This document shows positions 1-8,198 of a stretch of DNA of 64,000 nucleotides, one piece after another; within the stretch, counting starts at the first letter, position 1, and the number at the start of each line of letters is the position of its first letter. The translations under genes were made by a program, and so were the position numbers. This DNA comes from Comamonas odontotermitis. Its GTDB lineage: Bacteria; Pseudomonadota; Gammaproteobacteria; Burkholderiales; Burkholderiaceae_C. Under the pieces are notes generated by a model. The model made no database searches. It was not told the DNA's origin and saw only the letters and a program-made list of their open reading frames with translations. The stretch lies in NCBI RefSeq assembly GCF_020080045.1, contig NZ_CP083451.1:2839001-2903000 (forward strand), written 5' to 3'.

Positions 1-61
1 TGCAGCGCAGGTGGAAGTCACCGAAGAAGCCCGTACCCAACTGTTGGCCCGCCATGTCTAA
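1..61 (+). CDS. cyoB: Cytochrome bo ubiquinol oxidase subunit I, 3' end only
   Basis: Only the last 19 codons and the TAA stop (59-61) lie in the window, read in frame from base 2 (ending ...TQLLARHV). The identity is inferred from position: the frame overlaps the start of cyoC by 8 bases, as expected for the cyoABCD order. The residues themselves are too few to prove the family. Confidence 0.7.
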   Translation, partial: AAQVEVTEEARTQLLARHV

Positions 62-677
62 TCACAATACCCTCGCCGGTGCGACCGGTACCCGCGACTA
101 CTTCCTCAAGGAAGAACCGCACGTCGAAAACGGCACTGCTCTGGGCTTCTGGCTCTACCTGATGAGCGACTGCCTCATCTTTGCAGCCCTGTTTGCCACC
201 TATGGCGCCCTGGGCCGCAACTATGCTGGCGGCCCTGGCGGCGCCGAGCTGTTTGACCTGACCCTGGTGGCGATCAACACGGCCTTGCTGCTGCTGTCGT
301 CCATTACCTTCGGCTTCGCCATGCTGGCCAAGCAAAAGGGCTCGGTCAAGGGCACGATCACCTGGCTGATCATCACCGCCCTCTTCGGTGCAGGCTTCCT
401 GGGTGTGGAACTCTATGAGTTCCACCACCTGATCCATGTGGGCGCCGGCCCGCGAAGCAGCGCTGCCATGTCGGCCTTCTTTGCACTAGTGGGCACCCAC
501 GGTCTGCACGTGACTTTCGGCCTGGTGTGGCTGGTGGTTTTGTTGCTGCAGATCGGCAAGCATGGTCTGACCCATGAAAACAACCGCCGCCTGATGTGCC
601 TGTCGATGTTCTGGCACTTTCTGGACGTGGTCTGGATCGGCGTCTTCTCCTTCGTATATTTGATGGGAGTGCTGTAA
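54..677 (+). CDS. cyoC: Cytochrome bo ubiquinol oxidase subunit III
   Basis: 207-residue membrane protein of the heme-copper oxidase subunit III family, the usual CyoC length, with about five hydrophobic helices. Typical features are the segment around residues 30-60 ([20 protein letters not shown]), the central ELYEFHHL segment, the [13 protein letters not shown] helix and the C-terminal [20 protein letters not shown] helix. Subunit III stabilises the quinol oxidase in the inner membrane, where the complex oxidises ubiquinol, reduces O2 to water and pumps protons. The ATG at 54 overlaps the cyoB stop by 8 bases and the TAA is followed at once by the cyoD ATG, indicating translational coupling in one operon. 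Assignment is firm. Confidence 0.96.
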   Translation: MSNHNTLAGATGTRDYFLKEEPHVENGTALGFWLYLMSDCLIFAALFATYGALGRNYAGGPGGAELFDLTLVAINTALLLLSSITFGFAMLAKQKGSVKGTITWLIITALFGAGFLGVELYEFHHLIHVGAGPRSSAAMSAFFALVGTHGLHVTFGLVWLVVLLLQIGKHGLTHENNRRLMCLSMFWHFLDVVWIGVFSFVYLMGVL

Positions 678-1097
678 ATGAGCGCACAACACAATCACGC
701 AGCACACGGCCACGATGACCACGGTCATGACGATGGCCCGCACAGCACCTTCTCGGGCTACATGATCGGTTTCTTCCTCTCGATCATCCTGACGGCAATC
801 CCCTTTGCCGTGGTGATGGGCGACGTGTTCGAGAACCGCACCACCACTGTGGTGGTGATTGCCTTCTTCGCTGTGGTGCAAATCATCGTTCACATGGTCT
901 ATTTCCTGCACATGAACGGCAAGATCGAAGGCGGCTGGACCTTGATGTCCACCATCTTCACCATCGTGTTCGTGGCAGTGACGCTGGCTGGTACCTTGTG
1001 GGTCATGTACCACATGAATGCCAACATGATGCCTGGCCACAAGCACACTGCGCCTGCAGCTGCTACGCAACCTGCACAGGACCACGCCAACCACTGA
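678..1097 (+). CDS. cyoD: Cytochrome bo ubiquinol oxidase subunit IV, histidine-rich termini
   Basis: 139-residue small subunit with three transmembrane helices (about residues 27-47, 54-75 and 88-108) and the family core HMVYFLHM. It helps assembly of the copper B site in subunit I. It is about 30 residues longer than the enterobacterial protein; the extra length is in both ends, which are unusually rich in histidine (near residues 5-22, HNHAAHGHDDHGHDD, and near 119-139). The tails could bind metal, but that is inference. The ATG abuts the cyoC stop with no gap. Confidence 0.95.
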   Translation: MSAQHNHAAHGHDDHGHDDGPHSTFSGYMIGFFLSIILTAIPFAVVMGDVFENRTTTVVVIAFFAVVQIIVHMVYFLHMNGKIEGGWTLMSTIFTIVFVAVTLAGTLWVMYHMNANMMPGHKHTAPAAATQPAQDHANH

Positions 1098-1103
1098 GCT
1101 GTT

Positions 1104-1943
1104 TTGACCAACGAAACGCAACGGAACGCGGATGTAAAGCCCCCGCGTTCCGCCCTCTTCCAGGCGATGCTTGCATGTGTAGGCATCGCCTTGTTTTTAG
1201 GCTTTTGCGCATTGGGCACCTGGCAGGTATACCGCCTGCAATGGAAGCTCGATCTGATCGACCGGGTGGAACGCCGCGTCCATAGCGCGCCCCAGGCCCC
1301 CCCTGCTCCATCCACCTGGCCCCGGCTGGATGCCAAGGCGCAGGAATACCAGCCCACTACCCTGCATGGCCAATGGCTGCCAGCCCAGACCGTGCTGACG
1401 CAGGCCACCACCGCACTGGGTGCAGGTTTTTGGGTGATGACACCGCTGCAGCAGCCTGACGGCACTCAGGTGCTCGTCAACCGCGGTTTCGTGCCTGACG
1501 GCCTGCGCAGCAACTGGAGCGATGCGGCGCAGCTGGCAGCGGCAACACCGACTGGCAACGTCACCGTCACCGGTCTTCTGCGCGCCACCGAGCCCAAAGG
1601 GGGCTTTCTGCGCAGCAATGATCCGGCAGGCAACCGCTGGTACTCACGCGACGTGCAGGCGATTGCACAGGCGCGCGGACTGGCGCAGGCTGCTCCGTTC
1701 TTTGTCGATGCAGGCCTGCCGGACGACGGCCCCACCGTGGTGGGCGAAACCAAACGCAGCAGCAGCGCAGATCTGCAAAGCCAGCAATGGCCGCAGACCG
1801 GGCTCACGCAGATCCGCTTTACCAACAACCACCTTGTCTATGCCCTGACCTGGTATGGCCTGGCCCTGATGGTGGCGGGTGCCGCGTGGCTGGTGGTGCG
1901 CCACCAGCGGCGTGCTGACAGCGGTCATGGAGGCGTGGATTAA
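1104..1943 (+). CDS. SURF1-family cytochrome oxidase assembly protein
   Basis: 279 residues from a TTG start 6 bases after cyoD; no ATG near the 5' end is in frame, so TTG is the best choice. The SURF1 signature is clear: an N-terminal helix (about 19-38) running into GTWQVYRLQWKLDLI, a periplasmic domain with VLVNRGFVP and GLLRATEPKGGFL, and a C-terminal helix (about 245-268, HLVYALTWYGLALMVAGAAWLVV). SURF1 proteins help insert heme into subunit I of heme-copper oxidases, which fits its place as last gene of the cyo operon. In many relatives a SURF1 paralog also sits with the aa3 oxidase genes, so this copy is probably dedicated to the bo enzyme. Confidence 0.93.
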   Translation: MTNETQRNADVKPPRSALFQAMLACVGIALFLGFCALGTWQVYRLQWKLDLIDRVERRVHSAPQAPPAPSTWPRLDAKAQEYQPTTLHGQWLPAQTVLTQATTALGAGFWVMTPLQQPDGTQVLVNRGFVPDGLRSNWSDAAQLAAATPTGNVTVTGLLRATEPKGGFLRSNDPAGNRWYSRDVQAIAQARGLAQAAPFFVDAGLPDDGPTVVGETKRSSSADLQSQQWPQTGLTQIRFTNNHLVYALTWYGLALMVAGAAWLVVRHQRRADSGHGGVD

Positions 1944-1944
1944 A

Positions 1945-2007
1945 AATTCATAGCATGCCACGCTACAGCTTGCTGCATTTCGGGCATAAATGCATTGAAA
2001 ATCCATC
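1945..2007 (+). repeat. 3'-end dispersed repeat, copy after SURF1
   Basis: Just behind the SURF1 stop lies an AT-richer stretch containing ttcatagcatg, agcttgctgca and a closing aaatccatcaaa. It resembles the stretches found just after other stop codons in this window (4022, 27358, 30693, 39768, 45787, 50508, 58026). Similarity was judged by eye, so the limits are approximate. Confidence 0.4.
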
Positions 2008-2035
2008 AAAGAGAGCGCATGCTGCTCTCTTTTTT
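2008..2035 (+). terminator. Rho-independent terminator of the cyo-SURF1 operon
   Basis: An aaagagag arm and a ctctctttttt arm enclose a short GC-rich loop, followed by a T run. It lies about 65 bases after the SURF1 stop and before regB. Confidence 0.7.
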
Positions 2036-2122
2036 ATTGCACCGGGGCGAAATGCAGCGGCGTTTCATGGTGCGGCCACCTGGGCGGCAGCTGTGACACC
2101 GGGGCTCAGGCACAATTGACGG

Positions 2123-3499
2123 GTGTCATTTCCTGCAGACTCCCTTTTCCGCGTCACCCATACCACCGACCGCCAGAACATGCAGTTGCTCATACAACTG
2201 CGCTGGCTGGCCGTAGTGGGCCAGGTGGTCACCATCTCGCTGGTGCACTGGGGCCTCGATATCCATTTGCCGCTCACCGAGATGCTCTCCGTTCTGGCGG
2301 GGCTGGTCATCATCAACCTCGCCTGCATCTGGTGGCTGCGCTGGCGCCAGCACGATATATCGTCAGCAGACCTGTTTGTGGCGCTGCTGGCCGATGTATC
2401 CGCGCTCAGCATGCAGCTGTACCTGAGTGGTGGCGCCAACAACCCCTTCATTACGCTGTTCCTGCTGCAGGTCACCTTGGGGGCCGTGCTGCTCAAGCCC
2501 TTCTATGCCTGGGCGATTGTCGGGGTCACGGCATGCTGTGCAGTGGCGCTGGCGTTCTTCTCCCTTCCGCTGCAGATCATGTCGAACCGGGGCGGCTCCA
2601 TGCACACGCTGTACCTGATCGGCCTGCTGATCAGCTTTGGGCTCAATGCCACTTTGCTGGTGGCATTCATCAACCGCATCATGGCCAATCTGCAATTGCG
2701 CGATGCGCGCCTGGCCGACCTGCGCCAGCGTGCCGCTGAAGAAGAGCACATCGTGCGCATGGGCCTGCTGGCGAGCGGCGCCGCGCATGAGCTGGGCACG
2801 CCGCTGTCCACGCTGGCCGTCATCCTGGGCGACTGGCAGCGCATGCCGGCCGTTTCCCAGGACAGCGAGTTGATGGACGACCTGCACGAAATGGAGCAAC
2901 AGGTGCAGCGCTGCAAGTCCATCGTCACCGGGGTACTGCTGTCTGCCGGCGAGACGCGGGGCGATGCGCCACAGACAACCAGCCTGGTGCGCTTTCTGGA
3001 CCGGGTGGTGGAACAGTGGCGCAGCCACCGCCAGCCCGCCAATTTCGAGTTCCGCAAACAGCTGGCGCGCGATGTGCCCATCATCTCGGATACCGCGCTG
3101 CAACAGATGATTTTCAATGTACTGGACAATGCACTGGAGGCATCGCCCGGCTTTGTGCAACTGTGGGCCACCTGCCCCGCAGATGGATCGGACGACGAGA
3201 ACGGCCACGCCCTGCTGGAGCTGGTGGTGACCGACAGTGGCCCGGGTTTTCGCAGCGACATCCTTGCCCAGCTGGGCAAGCCATACCAATCCACCAAGGG
3301 ACGGCCTGGCAGCGGTCTGGGCCTGTTTCTGGTGATGAATGTTGCCCGCTCGCTGGGCGGCCATATCGAAGCCCGTAACCGGGAGCAGCATCTGGGCGGC
3401 GGCGCTCTGGTACGTATCCGCCTGCCGCTGGCTGCCATTGCCCTGCATGACGAACAACACCATGACGCAAACGCAAGAACGCCTGTTACTGCTGGTTGA
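2123..3499 (+). CDS. regB: RegB/PrrB-type redox-sensing histidine kinase
   Basis: 458 residues from GTG at 2123; an ATG at 2180 (residue 20) is an alternative start. Six hydrophobic helices fill residues 20-185, followed by the kinase core. All RegB hallmarks are present: the quinone-binding motif GGANNPF at 103-109, the H-box AAHELGTPLST with phospho-acceptor His222, the redox-active cysteine in QRCKS at Cys264, and the ATP-binding N, G1 and G2 boxes (FNVLDNALEAS, DSGPGF, GSGLGLFLVMNVA). RegB reads the ubiquinone pool and cysteine redox state and phosphorylates RegA to control respiratory and other energy genes. Its 3' end overlaps regA, and the pair sits behind the cyo oxidase operon, a plausible target. 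Confidence 0.95.
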   Translation: MSFPADSLFRVTHTTDRQNMQLLIQLRWLAVVGQVVTISLVHWGLDIHLPLTEMLSVLAGLVIINLACIWWLRWRQHDISSADLFVALLADVSALSMQLYLSGGANNPFITLFLLQVTLGAVLLKPFYAWAIVGVTACCAVALAFFSLPLQIMSNRGGSMHTLYLIGLLISFGLNATLLVAFINRIMANLQLRDARLADLRQRAAEEEHIVRMGLLASGAAHELGTPLSTLAVILGDWQRMPAVSQDSELMDDLHEMEQQVQRCKSIVTGVLLSAGETRGDAPQTTSLVRFLDRVVEQWRSHRQPANFEFRKQLARDVPIISDTALQQMIFNVLDNALEASPGFVQLWATCPADGSDDENGHALLELVVTDSGPGFRSDILAQLGKPYQSTKGRPGSGLGLFLVMNVARSLGGHIEARNREQHLGGGALVRIRLPLAAIALHDEQHHDANARTPVTAG

Positions 3500-4004
3500 A
3501 GACGATGCAGCTTTTGCCCGCACCCTGCGCCGCTCGTTTGAGCGCCGCGGCTACCGCGTGCTGCACGCCAGCAGCGCCGATGAGGTGCAGGCCCTGCTGC
3601 AGACCGAGCAGCCCCAGTATGCGGTGATGGATCTGAAGCTGGCCGGCAATTCGTCGGGCCTCTCGTGCGTGCAGTTGCTGCATGCGCAGAATCCCGATGC
3701 ATTGATCGTGGTGCTGACCGGCTATGCCAGCATTGCCACTGCGGTGGAAGCCATCAAGCTGGGCGCCTGCCACTACCTGGCCAAGCCGTCGAACACCGAC
3801 GATATCGAAGCCGCATTCGGCCGCATTGAAGGCACGACCGAGGTCGATCTGCCCCAGGCAACCACGTCGATCAAGACGCTGGAGTGGGAAAAAATCCACG
3901 AGACCCTCGCCGAGACCGGCTTCAACATCTCGGAAACCGCACGGCGCCTGGGCATGCACCGGCGCACGCTGGCACGCAAGCTGGAAAAGCAGCATGTGCG
4001 GTAG
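3447..4004 (+). CDS. regA: RegA/PrrA-type redox response regulator
   Basis: 185 residues if started at ATG 3447; ATG 3462 (180 residues) is equally possible, since neither has a clear ribosome binding site. The N-terminal receiver domain has the acidic pair Asp19-Asp20, phospho-acceptor Asp62 (AVMDLKLAG), the T in VVLTGYAS and the K in YLAKPS. The C-terminus is a FIS-type helix-turn-helix ending GMHRRTLARKLEK, the near-invariant RegA DNA-recognition helix. It is the partner of the overlapping regB: the start lies 38-53 bases inside the regB 3' end, so translation is coupled. Confidence 0.95.
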   Translation: MTNNTMTQTQERLLLLVEDDAAFARTLRRSFERRGYRVLHASSADEVQALLQTEQPQYAVMDLKLAGNSSGLSCVQLLHAQNPDALIVVLTGYASIATAVEAIKLGACHYLAKPSNTDDIEAAFGRIEGTTEVDLPQATTSIKTLEWEKIHETLAETGFNISETARRLGMHRRTLARKLEKQHVR

Positions 4005-4021
4005 CGCTGCAGTGCTGGAAG

Positions 4022-4128
4022 CTGCTATCAAAAATCATAGCATGCTGCGCTTTCTGCTATTGGACTCTAGATAAAAAACCTCATAAGACTGGGCAACGCA
4101 AAGCGCTAGTAGCTCTGCAATTCATAGC
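4022..4128. repeat. 3'-end dispersed repeat between convergent regA and yeiE
   Basis: The interval between the regA stop and the yeiE stop is filled by gctatcaaaaatcatagc near 4023, a second piece tgctattggactctagat, and a third with agcgctagtagctc and ttcatagcatc near 4125. It is the clearest copy of the repeat discussed in the findings. No convincing terminator hairpin is visible here otherwise. Confidence 0.5.
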
Positions 4129-4129
4129 A

Positions 4130-5029
4130 TCACGCGGCATCCAGGCAGGCTTGCACCAGAGCCTGAAGCACGGGCGAGCGCTTCTTGCCACGACGCTGCA
4201 GCAGAGAAAACGGCCGCTGCATGGCAGGCAGCTCGGTCGCCAGTATCGCCAGCTCTCCCCGGTCCACCCAGGGCTGCGCAATCACCCGCGAGAGGCAGCT
4301 GATGCCTGCACCGCGCGCCACGGCCGTGCAAATCGCCTCCGAGCTCCCCAGCACTGCCACCACCGGCCATTCATGCAGGTGCGACAGCACGGCAAACTCC
4401 ACCGCCTCGCGCGTGCCCGAGCCCTCTTCGCGCAGCAGCCAGCGGCAGGCGCGCAGCTCCTGTACCGAGAGGGGCGCCTGCCGGGCGTGTTGCACCAGCG
4501 CATCGCCCGCAGCAGCAATCAGCACCAGTTCGTCGTCGCGCCAGGGCTGCACTTCCAGCTCCGTCCAGTGACTGGCTCCCTCGATGAAGCCCAGGTCCAC
4601 CCGCGCATCTGTCACCGACTGCGCCACCTCGCGCGTATTGCCGATCACCACATCAAACCGAACCTGCTCATAGCGCTGCATGAAGCCTGCCAGGATGGGC
4701 GGCAGCACATGGTTGGCAATGGTGGTGCTGGCCGCCAGCCGCAGCTGCACAGGGGCGGCAGGGGCCGTGGCCCGCGTCGCCTGCTCCAGCAACTGGGCCT
4801 GCTCCAGCAGCGCCTGTGCCTCGGGCCACAGGCTGCGGCCCAGGTCGTTCAGGACAAGACGCTTGCCCGTACGCGCAAACAACTGGGCGCCCATGCCGGT
4901 TTCAAGCTGCTGCAAGGCCGCACTGACTGCCGATTGTGAGAGCCCCACGGCATTCGCCGCAGCCACTGTGCTGCCGCTTTGGGCGATGGCGCAAAACACT
5001 TCCCATTGGCGCAGGCTGAGGTGAAGCAT
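4130..5029 (-). CDS. LysR-family regulator, YeiE-like
   Basis: 299 residues, standard LysR length. The winged helix-turn-helix is at residues 1-60 (LRQWEVFCAIAQSGSTVAAANAVGLSQSAVSAALQQLE), followed by a CysB/YeiE-type effector domain (about 90-290). The gene is divergent from a yeiH homolog, the same arrangement as the enterobacterial yeiE-yeiH pair, where YeiE responds to sulfite. Assigning the same ligand here is inference from context. A perfect inverted repeat lies in the shared promoter region (5112-5130). A CbbR- or CysB-like role cannot be excluded. Confidence 0.8.
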   Translation of the reverse strand: MLHLSLRQWEVFCAIAQSGSTVAAANAVGLSQSAVSAALQQLETGMGAQLFARTGKRLVLNDLGRSLWPEAQALLEQAQLLEQATRATAPAAPVQLRLAASTTIANHVLPPILAGFMQRYEQVRFDVVIGNTREVAQSVTDARVDLGFIEGASHWTELEVQPWRDDELVLIAAAGDALVQHARQAPLSVQELRACRWLLREEGSGTREAVEFAVLSHLHEWPVVAVLGSSEAICTAVARGAGISCLSRVIAQPWVDRGELAILATELPAMQRPFSLLQRRGKKRSPVLQALVQACLDAA

Positions 5030-5111
5030 GGATTCCTCGCAGGTGAACAGGGATCAGACACCGTTGCGTACCACCACGATGAACCAAAGCAACGGTTTAT
5101 TTTTGTGACAA

Positions 5112-5130
5112 TTACCTATTTTATAGGTAA
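5112..5130. promoter_or_regulatory. Probable LysR operator between yeiE-like gene and yeiH
   Basis: A perfect 19-base inverted repeat, TTACCTAT-TTT-ATAGGTAA, matches the T-N11-A layout of LysR-type boxes. It lies in the AT-rich 218-base gap between the divergent genes, about 80 bases from the regulator start and 120 from the yeiH start. Confidence 0.6.
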
Positions 5131-5247
5131 ATGATACATAAACAATTAGTTATACGAATATAAGAAAAATTTCTATAGTGGCGACATTCCCGCTCTGGCG
5201 GTGCCTGCTCGGGTCATCTTGAGACAGTACCGGCCTCGCCCCATTTC

Positions 5248-6366
5248 ATGTCACAAGCCACTTCCTCCCTCTCCCCAGCCGGCAGCCATTCGTGGTTGTC
5301 CGCCGGCAAACAACTGGTTCCCGGCCTGCTGCTGTGTGGAGCCATCACCTGGGTTGCCAGCGACCTTGCAGCCCTGCCCTGGTTCAGCAGCAAGGGCCTG
5401 TCTGCACTCACGATCGCCATCGTGATCGGCATGCTGATCGGTAACACCGTCTATGGCTGGGTACAGGCGCCCGCCGATGCTGGCGTAGGTCTTTCCAAAC
5501 AGAAACTGCTGCGCCTGGGCATCATCCTCTACGGGCTGCGGCTGACATTTCAGGACATTGGCGCGCTGGGCATCCATGGCGTGCTCATCGACGCCATCGT
5601 GCTGACCAGCACCTTTGTCCTGGCCCAATGGCTGGGCAAGCGCTGGCTGGGACTGGATCCACGCACGGCCATACTCGTGGGCGCGGGCAGCTCAATCTGT
5701 GGCGCTGCCGCTGTTCTGGCCACGGCCCCCGTGGCCAAGGCGCGTGCCGACGATGTGGCGGTTGCCGTTGCCACCGTGGTGGTGTTCGGCACCATTGGCA
5801 CCTTTCTCTACCCTGCCTTTTACCAATGGAACCTGACGGCGCAATGGTTGCCATTGCCTGAATCCACCTATGGTCTGTGGGTAGGCTCTACGGTACACGA
5901 GGTTGCGCAGGTGGTGGCTGCAGGCGAAGCCATCAGCAGCAGCGCTGCGGACATGGCCGTGGTGGCCAAGATGGTACGGGTGATGATGCTGGCACCGTTT
6001 CTCATCATCCTGTCAGCCTGGCTGGCCCGGCACGAGTCGGTAGCGCCAGCAGCACCAGGCAAACCCAGCATCGGCAGCACTGCAGATACCGAGAAAAAAC
6101 CATTGCTGGCGCGCATCACCATTCCCTGGTTTGCTCTGGGATTCATAGCGGTTGCAGGAATCCATTCGCTGGGCATCATCCCACAGGCGGCGCTCACCGC
6201 AGGTGTCCAGCTGGACAACGTTCTGCTCACCATGGCCATGGCGGCTCTGGGGCTCACCACCCATGTGCGCGCCGTCAAGGCGGCGGGTGTCAAGCCGCTG
6301 CTGCTGGCCCTCATCCTGTTTGTCTGGCTGGTGGGCGCAGGCCTGGCACTCAACAGCTGGCTGTAG
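5248..6366 (+). CDS. yeiH: YeiH family (UPF0324) putative sulfate/sulfite exporter
   Basis: 372 residues, with about ten to eleven hydrophobic helices spread over the whole chain. UPF0324 landmarks are visible: LRLGIILYGLRLTFQDIG (about 85-105), the GAGSSICGAAAVLATAPVAKA segment (about 150-170) and GLWVGSTVHEVAQVVAAG (about 210-228). Family members are inner-membrane proteins annotated as putative sulfate exporters; the substrate has not been shown for this protein. The divergent YeiE-like regulator and the downstream O-acetylhomoserine sulfhydrylase both point to inorganic sulfur handling. Confidence 0.88.
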   Translation: MSQATSSLSPAGSHSWLSAGKQLVPGLLLCGAITWVASDLAALPWFSSKGLSALTIAIVIGMLIGNTVYGWVQAPADAGVGLSKQKLLRLGIILYGLRLTFQDIGALGIHGVLIDAIVLTSTFVLAQWLGKRWLGLDPRTAILVGAGSSICGAAAVLATAPVAKARADDVAVAVATVVVFGTIGTFLYPAFYQWNLTAQWLPLPESTYGLWVGSTVHEVAQVVAAGEAISSSAADMAVVAKMVRVMMLAPFLIILSAWLARHESVAPAAPGKPSIGSTADTEKKPLLARITIPWFALGFIAVAGIHSLGIIPQAALTAGVQLDNVLLTMAMAALGLTTHVRAVKAAGVKPLLLALILFVWLVGAGLALNSWL

Positions 6367-6512
6367 CACGCATGCTTCATGCAGCCATGGCATCGCTCCA
6401 CACATACATGGAACCAATGGCTTCATAAGCAAATGCGAACAATGTATTTGCCCGCCTGGGCAAAGCTGTTACAACCATTGCTTTTGCCAAAACGATTCTG
6501 GAGCCACCCGCC

Positions 6513-7790
6513 ATGCGCATTGAAACCCTTGCCGTCCACGCCGGCTATTCGCCCGATCCCACGACCAAGGCTGTGGCCGTGCCCATTTACCAGACGGTAG
6601 CCTACGCGTTCGACAGTGCCCAGCATGGCGCCGACCTGTTCGACCTGAAGGTTCCAGGCAATATCTACACCCGCATCATGAATCCGACCACCGACGTGCT
6701 GGAAAAGCGCGTGGCGGCCTTGGAAGGCGGCATTGCCGCACTGGCCGTGGCATCGGGCATGGCGGCCATCACCGCCGCCATCCAGACGCTGGCCGAGGCG
6801 GGCGACAACATCATCAGCGCCAGCACGCTCTATGGCGGCACCTACAACCTGTTCGCACACACGTTCCCGCAGCAGGGCATTGAAGTGCGCTTTGCCGACC
6901 CGCGCGATCCCGCCAGCTTTGACAAGTTGATCGACGACAAGACCAAAGCCGTCTTCATCGAATCCATCGGCAACCCGCTGGGCAATGTGACCGATATTCG
7001 CGCTCTGGCCGATGTGGCCCACAAGCATGGCGTACCACTGATCGTGGACAACACCGTACCCTCCCCCTATCTGTTGCGGCCATTTGAATTTGGCGCCGAC
7101 ATCGTCGTGCACTCGCTCACCAAGTACCTGGGCGGCCATGGCACCAGCGTGGGTGGCGCCATCGTGGACAGCGGCAAGTTCCCCTGGGCAGAGCACAAGG
7201 CTCGCTTCAAGCGCCTGAACGAGCCAGACGTGAGCTACCACGGCGTGGTCTATACCGAGGCCCTGGGCCCTGCGGCCTTCATCGGTCGCGCCCGCGTGGT
7301 GCCGCTGCGCAATATGGGGGCAGCCATCTCGCCGCAGAATGCCTTCCAGATCCTGCAGGGCATCGAAACCCTGGCACTGCGCATGGACCGCATCTGCGAG
7401 AACACCCAGAAAATTGCCGAGGCCCTGCAAAACCATCCCAAGGTGGAATGGGTGCGCTACGCAGGCCTGAAAGACCATCCGGACCACGCCATCGTGCAGA
7501 AGCAATCGGGTGGCCGCGCCTCGGGCATTCTGTCATTCAGCCTCAAGGGCGATGAGGGACGAGCCGCCGGTGCGCGCTTTCTCGATGCGCTGCAACTGTT
7601 CACCCGCCTCGTGAACATCGGCGATGCCAAATCGCTGGCCACGCACCCCGCATCTACGACCCACCGACAGCTTGACGCGGCTGAACTGGCCAAGGCTGGC
7701 GTGACCGAAGGTATGGTGCGCCTGTCAGTCGGCATCGAACATATCGACGACCTGCTGGCTGATCTGCAGCAGGCGCTCGCCCAAGTTTAA
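6513..7790 (+). CDS. metY: O-acetylhomoserine sulfhydrylase
   Basis: 425 residues, normal for the MetY branch of the Cys/Met PLP enzymes (MetB/MetC are nearer 380-400). The cofactor lysine is Lys204 in HSLTKYLGGHGTS; the phosphate-binding ASGMAAITA, the NPLGNV segment and the aspartate in IVDNT are all present. It joins sulfide (or methanethiol) to O-acetylhomoserine, giving homocysteine (or methionine) in the cytosol. A GGAG ribosome binding site precedes the ATG. The 146 bases upstream hold no riboswitch that I recognise. The first terminal inverted repeat of a MITE-like element begins in the base after the TAA. Confidence 0.95.
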   Translation: MRIETLAVHAGYSPDPTTKAVAVPIYQTVAYAFDSAQHGADLFDLKVPGNIYTRIMNPTTDVLEKRVAALEGGIAALAVASGMAAITAAIQTLAEAGDNIISASTLYGGTYNLFAHTFPQQGIEVRFADPRDPASFDKLIDDKTKAVFIESIGNPLGNVTDIRALADVAHKHGVPLIVDNTVPSPYLLRPFEFGADIVVHSLTKYLGGHGTSVGGAIVDSGKFPWAEHKARFKRLNEPDVSYHGVVYTEALGPAAFIGRARVVPLRNMGAAISPQNAFQILQGIETLALRMDRICENTQKIAEALQNHPKVEWVRYAGLKDHPDHAIVQKQSGGRASGILSFSLKGDEGRAAGARFLDALQLFTRLVNIGDAKSLATHPASTTHRQLDAAELAKAGVTEGMVRLSVGIEHIDDLLADLQQALAQV

Positions 7791-8083
7791 GAACGTGTTT
7801 ACGATCTCCTCGCGCCGCGACAGCGGCTTTGCGGGAGTGGATGCTAGGCGCAGTGCGCAGCCAATAGCCAGCTATTGGCAAGCGCTGCAACGACGCAGAC
7901 CGTCCCTAGCCGGGCGCCCCTGACCGGGCGCCCCCAAACCCACTGTCCCTACGGGTTGGAGTGAAATCGGGCGATTTCTGTGCGCTGGCCCTTGCTTGCA
8001 CCCCGGTGCAAGCTGCGGCCCATCGCTCCGAACTCATCCCGATTGCACTCCAACGCGGCTGCGTAGAGATCGTAAACACGTTC
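7791..8083 (+). mobile_element. MITE-like element, copy 1 (293 bp)
   Basis: The element starts gaacgtgtttacgatctc and ends with its exact reverse complement (8066-8083), an 18-base perfect terminal inverted repeat. TAA flanks both sides (7788-7790 and 8084-8086), consistent with a 3-base target duplication. No open reading frame of note lies inside. It contains a perfect small palindrome ccaatagc-ca-gctattgg near 7863. A related 217-bp copy lies in opposite orientation at 19083-19299. Copy 1 carries about 75 extra bases (roughly 7836-7912) that copy 2 lacks. It insulates metY from whatever follows, and its palindromic structure could act in the 3' UTR. Confidence 0.8.
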
Positions 8084-8145
8084 TAAGACTCAAGGAAACC
8101 TGTAGCGCCCAACTGCAGAGCGCATTCAGCTACATTTTCCATAGT

Positions 8146-8177
8146 AAAAAGGCATGCCAATGATGGCATGCCTTTTT
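8146..8177. terminator. Bidirectional terminator between metY/MITE and ompW
   Basis: A perfect 14-base stem, aaaaaggcatgcca / tggcatgccttttt, with an atga loop. T runs on both strands allow it to serve the convergent ompW and metY transcripts. Confidence 0.88.
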
Positions 8178-8198
8178 GCATGGAAATAAAGGTGATGG

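Noticed and set aside
6367..6512. Possible SAM or SAH riboswitch before metY
   Set aside because: I looked for the conserved stems and found no convincing match; the interval is short and lacks a terminator-like hairpin.
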